Both the position numbers and the translations under genes were made by a program. A stretch of 21,885 nucleotides of DNA from Phlegmacium glaucopus (Eukaryota > Basidiomycota > Agaricomycetes > Agaricales > Cortinariaceae). Every line of letters starts with the position of its first letter. Position 1 is the stretch's first letter. This document shows positions 1-9,720 of the stretch, in pieces. The notes beneath the pieces were generated by a model. That model worked only from the letters and a program-made list of their open reading frames with translations. It had not been told where the DNA came from and did not search any database. The DNA lies in assembly GCA_015039465.1 (NCBI GenBank), contig MU130011.1:78142-100026 (forward strand), read 5' to 3'.

Positions 1-1783
1 AAAATACAAGAGTTAGAGATATTCCCAGTGTAACCCTTATTAAGGGCATAACAATCTACCAAAATGTCCCAGTGCTGACTGGGGTATGTACAACCTGCAA
101 CACAACTTATTCAGCAGATCATGAACGCATTCCTGGAAACAATGATCTTGCTACCAAAGTCTATCTGAACTCTGCTACACATTTGAAAGTGGGACAAAGT
201 CTTTGGGTAGATAGAATCTTTTCAAGTGCTGTTATAAAAGCCATGCAAAGCTTTCATGCCTCTGCTGCAGCCTATACTGAATTCTGGAACAATAGTTTTG
301 GAGAAAGTGGCACAGAATCATCTACTATCATTACTAGGCGACAAGTTTGGAATGCATTTGTCCAGGAGTCTACAAGAACAATAGCTGCAGTATCTGGAGT
401 ACATCTAGAACTAAAGGATAACCTGGACATAAATCAAATTACAGAACAGGCTTTTGTTAAACTTGGTGATCAGGGTCGTATTAAGCCAGCTGATGGACAT
501 GCATGTTCAGAATGTACCCAGCCATACAAAAGAACTTCAGATACTCTTCCACAACAAAATCCTACTGCACACAATGATCCTGCTGGAATTGTTGGTGAGG
601 ATGACAACAGAGTTGTTCCTCCACTTATAAGCAATCATAACACCTTATTGGCTCAGAATGTTCCTGAGGTATCAGCTACACTTCACAGAAACTCAGCATC
701 AGATCATATGGAAGTAGATGGTAGAACTGTAAACATGGTTGTACTTGATGGTATTGTAATGGGCACAACAGTAAGTATTAAGTTGATATTATCTTTTCTC
801 AGAATTGAATTTATTTCTAGCATTGTGCATATAAAAACTGCATTGAGGATCTGGATAATGCACATGGAGGTGTATTTTGTACTCTTCATGAGCATGAATA
901 TGGACCACGTTGTCGTGTGAAAGGGTGCCAAAATAACAAAGTGGCACCAACCCAAGCATGCTCTCAACACAAAATGCAATGGGACAAACACACTCATCAC
1001 CATAGCCATTCAAGTCTTACAGGTGTTCGACGTATGTTACAAAGACCTGGTGAAAATCTGCCATGGAATCCTGCAACCAGAGGAAATGTACAACCACATG
1101 ATGAAAATGCCCCAGAACCACTTCGAAGCCACTACTTTAGTCCTCCCCGTTTTTATTGTGTGGAAACAATCTGTGCACCCTGTGGTGCAGTTATTGCTTG
1201 GGCCAAATTTGCAAAATCTGAATCACCAACAAATATCTTGAACTTCTTGGACAAGGTGTATCCCACAGAGGAGTCTCGGCCTGACTATATATGCATTGAC
1301 AAGGCTTGTCTTGTGCTCAGGACTGCTATCAGCAATGGATCTTGGAATGAGTGGCAGAAAACTAGTCGCTTCATTGTTGATGCATACCATTATATCAATC
1401 ATCGCACAAATGATTTTCTTTGCCGGAAGTTTTGTAACCCTGGGCCATTAGATGGCTCTGCCCCTAATCTTGTTGTTATGGCCTTGGACAGAAAAAATAA
1501 GCCTTATTTGAAACGGGCATTCAATACTCAGGTATGTTTATTTCTATTATGAGTTTATATTAATTAATTGTGGGTTATTTAGGCATGTGAACAATTGAAT
1601 GCATGGCTGGGTGGCTTTGACTCTATTCTGAAACGCATGACACCAGGCAACTTTAATTGGTTTTTGCATACAATGCTCTTTTACCACACTCAATATGTTC
1701 TTGAGAGACAAAGACAGAAGAAGTGGAAAAAGGAGAAGAAGGATCAGGAGGGAGATGACTCTGACACAGAGAATGAAGATTGA
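1..1783 (+). CDS. CxC5/CxC6 cysteine-cluster protein (KDZ-transposon-associated), 5' partial
   Basis: Three exons (3-770, 821-1531, 1583-1783) join in phase 0 to give at least 559 residues and end at TGA 1781-1783. The frame is already open at base 3, so the true start lies upstream. Exon 1 begins with a CTTC motif and an SADHER-like stretch as in CxC5 domains. Exon 2 opens with a compact Cys/His cluster (HCAYKNC, FCTLHEHEYGPRC, KGC, ACSQH), as in CxC6. These clusters were defined as domains that travel with KDZ transposons in basidiomycetes. The C-terminal third looks like a degenerate RNase H-fold transposase: CIDKAC (Asp at 1298), IVDAYHY (Asp at 1379) and ACEQLNAW (Glu at 1589). It ends in a Lys/Glu/Asp-rich tail. 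No stop or frameshift interrupts it, unlike all nearby retroelements. Family assignment is from memory of motifs; the catalytic reading is inference. Confidence 0.8.
771..820 (+). other. Intron 1 of the CxC5/CxC6 gene
   Basis: Fifty bases from GTAAGT to TTTCTAG. The exons on both sides are whole numbers of codons (256 before it in frame), and removing it joins the GT of GIVMGTT to the HCAYKNC cysteine cluster. Length and borders are typical of basidiomycete introns. Confidence 0.85.
1532..1582 (+). other. Intron 2 of the CxC5/CxC6 gene
   Basis: Fifty-one bases from GTATGT to TTATTTAG with an A/T-rich interior. Removing it joins AFNTQ to ACEQLNAW in phase 0. Reading through it gives an early stop at 1550-1552. 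Confidence 0.85.
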
Positions 1784-1865
1784 GTTATAGGTATGATATT
1801 GTACTATAAAGTAGACCATTGTAACAGAGCCAAATATTCCTTGAAATGTTTATAAGATGTTACTG

Positions 1866-2300
1866 AGATTCCACTCAGACTCCATTTGGAATCCACTCAG
1901 ACTCCACTCGGAATCCACTCGGAATCCACTTGGAATCCACTGAGAGTCCACTCAGACTCCATTTGGAATCCACTTGGAATCCACTTGGAATCCACTTGGA
2001 ATCCACTGAGAGTCCGCTCAGACTCCATTTGGAATCCACTCGGAATCCACTCGGAATCCACTAAGAGTCCACTCGGACTCTATTTGGAATCCACTCAGAC
2101 TCTACTCGGACTCCACTCGGACTCTGTTCAGAATCTACTTAGTGACTTGGACTCCAAGCAGAGTCCAAGTGGAGTCCGAGTGGACTCCATTCGGAATCCA
2201 TGATTCCACTCGGACTCCACTCGGACTCCACTGGGAATCCAGTCGGAATGCTCGGACTCCACTCGGATTCCGTTCGGAAGTGTGGGGCACTGTAAAGTAC
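1866..2300 (+). repeat. Degenerate 11-bp tandem array ending in a transposon-like terminus
   Basis: About 38 units follow one another at 11-bp spacing, alternating between GGAATCCACTC-like and GGACTCCACTC-like forms. Near 2150-2190 the orientation flips for a few units, giving a CTTGGACTC / GAGTCCAAG stem. The array ends in TGTGGGGCACTGTAAAGT (2281-2298), which resembles the right end of the element at 13439-13847. No matching left terminus was found, so this copy looks 5'-truncated. It sits 80 bp after the CxC gene and abuts the broken Gag of the gypsy element. The open frames through it arise because three units make 33 bases and are not evidence of a gene. Confidence 0.85.
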
Positions 2301-3848
2301 TGGCGTTTCATATTAACGAGTGAAGCGGTGGACTCAGAAGATGATGATATTGTGTTAGAAAGGCACAGGAAGAAGAAGGGGCGAGGAAGGAAAGAAAGTA
2401 GAGGAGAAAGTGAGGAAGAGGTGGATGAGTCGGACGAATCCAGTGACGAGGACCGAAAGAAGAAAACATCTGCAAAATGAGAAGTTAGGACAAAGAAAGT
2501 TAGGTTTGAGAAGGGGATGGATACCAAAGACGAGGTCGAGGAGTTGACGACAAAGCTGCATGGGCTGAACATGCAGGAAGCAGCATATGCATCAACTTAT
2601 GCTCGCCTAGTTCTGGTAGCACCGGTACTTGCTGACAAAATACCGCCGCCAGCAAAATGGACCGCCGGAGCAACGGTGACAGCCGCTATGGGAACTCCAA
2701 GCCACGTGCATGCTTACTCGCCGGCAGCACATCATGCACATCATACGCATCGAGTATACGACAAGTCTTGTCACTTCTGTAAAGAAGAAAATTGCCGAAT
2801 TGGGACGTGTCCTACCGTGGTCGAGTACCTACAACAAGGGAGGGTGAAGCGGCATCCAAGGGGATACTATACCTACCCAGATGGGGGTTGGATCGAAGCC
2901 CACCCAGGAGGACTTAAGGGAGCAGTAGACGCAGCAGCAACGGCAGGACTGAACATTCCTTTGCCGAATCCAAAGGATCTGCTGCCACATATGATACCAA
3001 CCGCGCTCAGCTCGTTCGTAACAGTACAGGAGTTCAAAGAGGAGGAGGAGGAAGGATTTGTGTGGGGAGCCATCACAGAACTGGAGGAGAAGATGAACGA
3101 GAGGAATGTGGCTGAAGGGTATGCGGTGACGAGAGCACAGGAGAGGAAAAGAGAGGAAGGAAAAACTGATAGGAAAGAAGGAAATCAGAAGACGGAAACC
3201 AGAAAAGATGCACAAACGCCGGCATACCGTTTCGAATCAAGAATCTTGGATCCAGAACTCCCCGCGCAGATCCTTCAACGAGTTCTCGACATACAAGTAC
3301 CGAATATCAAAGTTAAAGACCTACTATCACTTAGTGGGGACCTCTGCAAAGTTATGGTGGAAACAGTACGCACTCAGAAATTGGCGACTACGAATGCCGC
3401 GATGATCACTGTTCCTGAAGTCCCTGTGGAATTTACAACCCCGCTGCGAGAAGTGGACATTATATTGATGGGAAAGAAAGCTGAGGTTGGGTTGTTAGAT
3501 GATGGGTCAGAGATTGTGGTGATAAGAAGGGACTTATGTGAAGAGTTGGGGGTGACAGTGAATAGGAACCGGAGGATGACAATGCAGGTGGCGAACAACG
3601 TGAAAGAAGGCTTGAAGGGATGTGCAGAGTTCTTAGAGATTGACGTTGGAGGAATCAAGACTTATGCACACGTGTTTGTGGTAGATTCGGCACCTTATCG
3701 TCTTCTACTTGGCAGACCGTGGCAGAAAGGGGTCAAACTGGGAAAGATCGAAAAAGATAATGGAGAAGTGGATGTGGTAATAACGGATCCGTTGACAAGG
3801 AAAGGAGAGTGGTGGTACCAACGAGAGAGAGGAAGGAGGAGGAACTGA
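2301..3848 (+). pseudogene. Gag and aspartic protease of the gypsy element
   Basis: The frame is open from the array into gag, stops at TGA 2478-2480 and continues in the same frame from 2481 to 3848. Before the stop lies a highly charged Lys/Glu/Ser/Asp-rich stretch. After it come the FEKG and DEVEEL motifs usual in this Gag family, then a knuckle-like CX2CX4CX4C motif (CHFCKEENCRIGTC, about 2773-2814) with Cys where a retroviral knuckle has His. The retropepsin-like domain is at about 3440-3780, with LLDDGSEI as active-site strand and YRLLLGRPW at its end. Gag packages the RNA and the protease matures the polyprotein. The TGA probably replaces an Arg codon (CGA). Confidence 0.8.
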
Positions 3849-5374
3849 AAAAGGGGTTAGCAGTGCTGGTTGATAAAGAGGACAACAAGATCCATGGAAA
3901 AGAAGACTCGCTTACCGATGCAATTTTAAAGTCGGCGTTCACATACGACAAAAAAGCTCATTGTCTGACCTACAAAAAGGTGGCCAACAAAGTTCGACCC
4001 ATTGCCGCATCAATGCCTAACGATGTCAAAATTATTTGTCGTATCCCAGAAGACCCACTCAAGAGCCTACCTGAGGTACCACTTTATCCACCAGCATTCA
4101 AGCCAGGATGCCGCCTCACAGCAGAGCGAATGGAACAGCTTGGGTTGTTCTCCAATGACTTCCTATGGTCCGAAGAGCAGAAATTGGTTGCAAAAGTCTT
4201 GTTAAATAACGAGAATGGGTTGGCTTGGGAAGAATCAGAGAGAGGACAGTTTCGAAGCGATTACTTCTCACCGGTAAAAATTCCGGTGGTCGAACACGTA
4301 CCATGGACCAGGAAATCACTGCCAATACCACCAGGAATCCGTGAAAAGGTCATTGATTTGATCAGAAAGAAGGTCGAATCCGGAGTATATGAACCGTCCT
4401 ACAGTTCATACCGTCACCAATGGTTTACTGTAGCAAAGAAAGATGGAAACGTATGGATTGTACACAATCTAACTCCACTTAACGGAGTCACCATCCGGGA
4501 TTCACAGGATCCGCCGCTAGTCCAGCTGTACGCAGAGCAATGTGCGGGGAGGGGCATTTATTCCAGGCTCGACCTTTTTGTTGGCTATGATCAGCACGTG
4601 TTACATGAAGACTCTTGGGATCTTACTACATTCGACACGCCAGCTGGGACTCATCGGCTGACAGTCCTCCCTCAAGGATGGACAGGCTCGGTAGGAATAT
4701 TCCACAATGACGTTGCATTTATCCTGCAAAATGAAACATCAGTAGCGCCAAATTTCCTGGACGACATCACCTTGTTAGGGCCGAAAACGCGTTATGAAAC
4801 TGGGAAAGACACTTACGAAATCCTGGCTGACAATCCAAACATTCGGCGATTTGTCTGGGAACACGCTGGAGATCTGAATCGGGTGCTGCATCGACTCAAA
4901 CTCGCGGGAGCTACAATTTCTGCAAAGAAACTTCAGTTATGTCAGCCAGACATTATCGTAGTGGGGAGGAAATGCACATATGATGGGCAGGAGCCAGATG
5001 CTTTGACAATGGAGAAAGTTTTGAAGTGGCCGGAGTGCAGGAATGTGACGGAAGTAAGAGGCTTCCTAGGGATGGTGGGAGTGGTCAGGAACTGGATAAA
5101 GGGGTTTGCTGAAATTTGTGATCTGTTGACAAAGCTGACGAGGGTGACCAAAACGGAGTTTGTATGGGGAGAGGACCAGAGAAGGGCAATGGAGGAAATG
5201 AAGAAAAGGGTAGCAACATGCGAAGCGATCCGGCCTATCGACCATTTACTTCCATACGACATCATACTTTCCGTTGACACATCTGTTATCGCCGTCGGGT
5301 ATATACTGGCACAACTGGACAGTGAGGGACGACGCAGGCCAGCAAGATTTGGGTCCATCGCTTGGGATGAATGA
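3809..5374 (+). pseudogene. Reverse transcriptase and start of RNase H of the gypsy element
   Basis: This is the -1 frame relative to gag-protease and overlaps its end. RT motifs in order are FTVAKKDG, IVHNLTPLN, SRLDLFVGYDQ, LPQGWTGS and the catalytic FLDD (4754-4765). The thumb/connection region follows (VRGFLGMVG), then the first RNase H Asp in LSVDTS. One residue looks decayed: Trp in NVWIVHNL where relatives have Arg. TGA at 5372-5374 cuts RNase H just after IAWDE, where relatives read Arg. The frame change from gag may be a one-base indel in the purine-rich stretch at 3810-3845 or a programmed shift; no classic slippery heptamer is obvious there. Confidence 0.85.
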
Positions 5375-7183
5375 ATCGCTCGATATTCGCAGGCAAAACT
5401 TGAGCTCTATGGCCTTTTCAGGGCACTAAACGCAACAAAGCTCTGGATCATTGGAGCAAGGAAGTTAGTTGTGGAAGTGGACACACTATACATTAAAGGA
5501 ATGTTGAACAAACCGGATATGCATCCAAATGCGGTGATGAATAGGTGGATTTTGGTGATTCTGCTTTTCGACTTTGAGTTGGTCCATGTGCCAGGGGTGA
5601 AACACAAAGGGCCGGATGGGTTGTCCAGACGACGGCAGGGAGAGGGGGAAGAATTGGAAGGAGAAGACGAGGCAGAAAATTGGGTGGACGAGGTCTTGGG
5701 CTGTGGAATATGGGTGGCAGGATTTGGGAGCAATGGCAGTGTGGTTCAAGTTTTGACGACAGGAGAAGTGAGGAGAAGTGACGAGGACGTCACGATTGAA
5801 AAGAAAGGGGGAGAGGAAGGGTATGAAGGATACCTGGCAATACAAAATGAAGAAACTAGGCAAAAAGACAGGGAATTGGAAGTAACCAGGAAATTCCTTG
5901 AAACCTTGGATATACCAGAAGGACTCACGGAAAGGATCAAGAAAGCATTCCTCAAGAACGTTAGCAAGTTCTTTACCAGAGGAGGGAAGCTATGGAAGAA
6001 GGAGCATAAGGGACGGCACCAACAGGTGGTAACAACGAGTCAAGAACATTATCGATTGTTGATTGAAGCACATGATCGACTGGGTCACAAGGGGTTCTAT
6101 GCGACATATCGCACCCTAGCTGATCGCTTCTGGTGGCCACTTATCAGTCTCGACATCCGTTGGCTCATCAAGACCTGCCATCAATGTCAGATTCAGTCTT
6201 TCGAAAATGTTGTCATTCCTCCCACTGTCCAGACTCCAGCACCTCTCTTCCGCAAGGCGTATATCGACAGCATGCACATGCCAATCTCGTACGGACGCAA
6301 ATACATCGTTCAAGCATGTTGTAGCCTTACAGGCTGGCCTGAATGGCGAGCACTTACTAGGGAAACTGGGAGAACACTAGGAACTTTTATTTTTGAAGAA
6401 ATACTATGCCGCTGGGGGGCTCTAGAAGAAATCGTAACAGATAACGGAACACCATTCATTGCTGCACTCGACTGGCTGGCAAGTAAATACCATATCCAAC
6501 ACATCCGGATTTCAGCTTACAACTCTCAGTCCAATAGAGTAGTAGAAACCACACACAGAACCATCCGAGATGCCCTTGTCAAAATCTGCGCAGGCGATAT
6601 ACGAAAATGGTATGATCATGCACCTCACGTATTCTGGGCCGATCGCGTTACTACCCGAAAATCAACTGGTCTCACACCGTACTATGCCGTTCACGGGGTA
6701 GAGCCCCTTTTGCCGTTCGATATAACCGAGGCAACATTCCTATCGACTCCTATCCTATCTCAGATCTCAGATGTCGAACTTCTTACAATCTGGGCTCGAG
6801 CTCTCCAGAAACGAGATGAAGATTTAGATGAAATACACCACAAAGTTCTTGCTGCACGATATGCGTCTATCCGAGACTTTGAAAAGAAAAATGCAAATAG
6901 GATTCATGATTACGACTTCAGACGAGGAGAACTGGTACTGGTACTTAACAAGAAAATAGAGCCCGACGTTGGCCGCAAATGCAAACCACGATACTTCGGA
7001 CCCATGATGGTCGATAAACGCTTACAAAGTGGAGCCTACATTCTCGCAGAAGTAAACGGCGCAGTCTCTCGACTCAAATTTGCAGCATTTCGCCTCATTC
7101 CGTATCATCCTCGGTCATCAAAGCAGCTTGAAATAACGGAATTCGTGAACACAACGGACTTAGCAGGTGTAGAGGAGGAGTAA
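5375..7183 (+). pseudogene. RNase H end and integrase of the gypsy element
   Basis: Same frame as the RT and open from the TGA at 5372 to TAA 7181-7183, so only that single stop separates the two. It begins with ARYSQAKLELYGLFRAL (RNase H), then VEVDTLYIKGML. An acidic linker follows, then the zinc-binding HHCC region (HDRLGHKGF and CHQCQ, about 6070-6190). The integrase core has Asp in YIDSMH, Asp in VTDNGTPF and Glu in RVVETTHR, with 34 residues between the last two, as usual for this group. A GPY/F-like segment (KPRYFGPMMV) precedes the C-terminus. The catalytic triad is intact, but the protein cannot be made as part of a full polyprotein without passing the upstream stop. Confidence 0.85.
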
Positions 7184-7199
7184 CGAGGACATTACCATT

Positions 7200-7215
7200 A
7201 AAAGAAAAGGGGAGA
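7200..7215 (+). other. Polypurine tract of the gypsy element
   Basis: An uninterrupted A/G run lies 16 bases after the integrase stop and directly before the TG that opens the 3' LTR. Such tracts prime plus-strand DNA synthesis. Confidence 0.75.
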
Positions 7216-7575
7216 TGTGGGGAAGACGAGCCGGCTACATGAGGCCATAGTTTCTGATATATTTCTCTTTCTTTCATTCATTCTTTATTTCCTTATTTCT
7301 TTTCAGTTGTTTTACTTAAGATTACCAAACTCGGACAATACATAGGTAGCTCGTAGATTATGGACCAAGCAAGGTGGCCTGCGGCCTCCTTCCCTTTCCG
7401 TATCATAGACTTCGTGGCACCATTATACTAGGTGGGCCACCATGCCACACTTTCATAGTATAAAAACTCTTAGAATAACAAACCGAATACATTATCTTTT
7501 ACTCGATATTTTTTCTATCTAAGTCTTAAAGACCTCTATCCCCTTCGATACTTGTAACAATCACTACAATTTACA
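7216..7575 (+). repeat. 3' LTR of the gypsy element (right end approximate)
   Basis: Begins TGTGGGGAAG right after the polypurine tract. It contains a TATAAAA box at 7459-7465, expected in U3 just before the transcription start. The right end is placed at TTTACA (7575) as a plausible CA terminus, but without a 5' LTR in the window it cannot be fixed; another CA nearby is possible. Confidence 0.65.
7459..7465 (+). promoter_or_regulatory. TATA box in the gypsy 3' LTR
   Basis: TATAAAA about 245 bases into the LTR, with transcription expected a short way downstream if the LTR were active. Confidence 0.5.
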
Positions 7576-7797
7576 TTCCCAAATTTTTGTTTTGTAGCAT
7601 TGTGTAAAAAGCAGATGGTCATGATCGAATATGCATCTGTTATCATTCTTTTTTTGTTTTTTTTTTTTTTGTTTTGCTGTTGATCATGATAAGATAGGAT
7701 AGATAACATTTGTATGTCAAGTTTAATATTATCACAGGCATTCCTTGTCTCTTTTTGATTGATCTTAGATCATACATCCCTTTTTTATTTTCTTCAG

Positions 7798-8492
7798 CGT
7801 TATCCCTTGGGCTTTTATGCTGTAAGTTTTTCTATCTTTGAAGAAGTTATCTGAGCTTTTGTTATGTCTATGTTGTTGCAGGAATTCTTCTTGTCTTATC
7901 CCACCATCAGCCTGTTGCACGCTCGCTATGGTGATCACTTTCATCTTGGAAATGTTACTCATGTATTTTCATCGCTGTTGCAACGGCTTCAGACTTTTGT
8001 TGTAACAGAAGGAACGCCATATCATTTTATCGTCATTAGGCAACTCATGGCTTTCAGAGTCATGGAAGAAATGGTGATTTATGTTGTTGAAAAGATTTAG
8101 ACTTCTTTACTGATTTTTTTTTTTCATCAGTTTGGTCGTTGTCTCTCAATTAGCCTCAGTTTGGTGGAATCCTCGTCATCATTCACCAGAATGTTTCGGT
8201 CCCAATTGGCTACATTGGAAAAGATAGAAGAGGATGATGGATTGGATTGTGCAGTTAAGTCTCAGGCATGTGCTCTTTACCTTTTAAGTTATCAATCCGA
8301 TGTATTAATTATGAAGGCTCGCAGCATATCAAGTGGCGCGGGTCGTTTGATCAGTTGACTTTAAAAGTGTATGGAGACTTAATGTTGCAAACTGTTCTCT
8401 GTCCATGTCAGACATTGGATCCCTGGTCATTGCCATTGTTGAGCTTTGTTGTTTAGATGTTGGTCATGGTCCATCAGAATTTTTGAGGGTAA
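7798..8492 (+). pseudogene. Exon-like segments of an unknown spliced gene
   Basis: I do not recognise this protein. Likely exons are 7798-7821 (RYPLGFYA), 7882-8073 (starting EFFLSYPTISLLH, 64 codons) and from 8131 (FGRCLSISLSLVESSSS...). They are separated by introns 7822-7881 (GTAAGT...TTGCAG) and 8074-8130 (GTGATT...CATCAG), and all three join in phase 0. Further on, one frame reads about 45 residues (SMSDIGSLVIAIVELCCLDVGHGPSEFLR as its last part) up to a GTAAGT donor at 8490, but it holds a TGA near 8355. The whole may be a decayed gene, or intron positions may be misjudged. The sequence is Leu/Ser-rich and looks helical, without membrane segments or motifs I can name. No start codon was found. 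Confidence 0.4.
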
Positions 8493-9192
8493 GTTTGGAT
8501 TTAATTTAGATGTTTACATGTGCTTGGCTGAAGCTGTGTTTGAGATAGACATACTGGATTGAAGCATATAGTCTTCATGCATTCACCGGTGACGAGGCTC
8601 AAGATACCGAATATGTCCAAAACATTATCGACCAATGGGGAATGTTGGTGCCAATGGTCAATGTAAATTCATAAATGCTACTTTTTTTTTTTGTTCTTCA
8701 GTCATAGAATTTGAGTTCAAAGAGTGTAAGATTGGGGCTAATCATGACATGTTAGATTAATGTGATATTGGTGCTATTGGGACAATGAATATTGAAACAG
8801 CGTACACCCAATCTCCATTTCAAATTCGAAAATCCAATGTCGTCTGTAAATGAGTATGAGAAATTGCAAAATGAACTGCTGCCATATCCTCCCCAATGCA
8901 TTATTGCCACCCCTTCTAATGTTTTGGTCCATCGCCAAAGGGGAAAGTGTGCATTTCCGCATGTTGTCTGCTGGGGAGTGGTGGATTCGAGGTAGCAAAT
9001 ACCTCTCCTCATCCGCTGTTCTAACTCCGAGGGGCAAACTGCAGGCATGCCAAGAGCGGTTTCCCGACGCAAAAGAAGGTCGGGATAGAAACAGTAGATG
9101 TTTGTTGCAGTTAAGATATTGAACTGCCATGTGAAAGGAGAGGATACAACAATGGGCATGATCGATGATGAATTTGAAAGGGTGATTGTTAT
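8493..9192. other. Stretch with weak coding traces only
   Basis: From 8550 to 8660 one + frame reads WIEAYSLHAFTGDEAQDTEY and a little more, which could be another exon of the upstream unknown gene. Around 8780-9120 both strands have open frames of 90-135 codons that overlap each other, and I cannot tell whether either is real. No repeat, LTR or RNA gene was seen. Confidence 0.3.
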
Positions 9193-9432
9193 TTTTTTTC
9201 TATCTTGCTAAATAAAATTTGTAAAATCACCAAAATATTTGAGTAGCTAGATCACCTCAGGAGCCGGGGGGTCTTCTGCCAACATTAAGCGATAGGAGCC
9301 GAATTTGCCACGCTATTTGATCAGCTCTGAAGTGGCTTAATGTTGGCAAAAGACCCCCCGGCTCCTGAGGTGATCTAGCTACTCAAATATTTTGGTGATT
9401 TTACAAATTTTATTTAGCAAGATAGAAAAAAA
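9193..9432. repeat. Long inverted repeat (98-bp arms, 44-bp spacer), foldback/MITE-like
   Basis: The arms 9193-9290 and 9335-9432 are reverse complements at 97 of 98 positions; the one mismatch is C at 9276. The spacer is 9291-9334. The inner part of each arm carries GGAGCCGGGGGGTC, and the outer ends are T7/A7 runs. No target duplication is visible outside the arms. A transcript would fold into a nearly perfect long hairpin. A related single arm lies at 14683-14775. Confidence 0.9.
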
Positions 9433-9720
9433 GCAGCTCGAGCCATCAGCAACATGGTGAATAATGGTTTTTTAAAAATTTAAAAATTTATTTGGGCGTA
9501 CACTTGAAGTTTTTGACGGATAGTCAGTATCTCACACAACCGGATGTCCATCATTCCTCGCTCCTTACTCCACTTCAAAACCAAGATGTTTCCCCACCAA
9601 GTAATGCCAAGTGAATTCTTCAATAAATGGTTTTGATCATAATGTATGCCCATGCAATTTTGACGCTAATTGATTGATCAAGAATTAATCGCATTTTTTG
9701 ATCAATGTATGCTGACAGAC

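Larger units (their letters stand above)
2301..7575 (+). mobile_element. Ty3/gypsy LTR retrotransposon without chromodomain, 5'-truncated
   Basis: The order Gag, aspartic protease, reverse transcriptase, RNase H, integrase, polypurine tract, 3' LTR is that of Ty3/gypsy. The 5' LTR and the first part of gag are missing: only about 80 bp plus the 11-bp array separate it from the upstream gene. Coding is broken by in-frame TGA codons at 2478-2480 and 5372-5374 and by a frame change near 3809-3848. The integrase is open to its natural end at 7183 and no chromodomain follows. The exact 5' edge is uncertain; I placed it where the array stops. Confidence 0.85.

Noticed and set aside
1800..1830. Possible left terminus of the first 11-bp array (GTACTATAAAGTA)
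   Set aside because: Only loosely similar to GTACTTTACAG of the second element and no matching flank on the right, so no complete element boundary is claimed.
1886..2203. Open frame of 105 codons with repeated ESTQTPLGIHS-like motifs
   Set aside because: It is a by-product of the 11-bp array: three units make 33 bases, so any frame free of stops repeats as an 11-residue motif. Other frames and the opposite strand are also open.
3809..3848. Programmed frameshift heptamer
   Set aside because: No X-XXY-YYZ sequence before the stop; the A/G run CTGAAAAAGG lies at or after the stop codon.
7633..7672. Poly-T run as a retroposon tail
   Set aside because: No LINE or SINE body and no target duplication next to it; simple low-complexity DNA.
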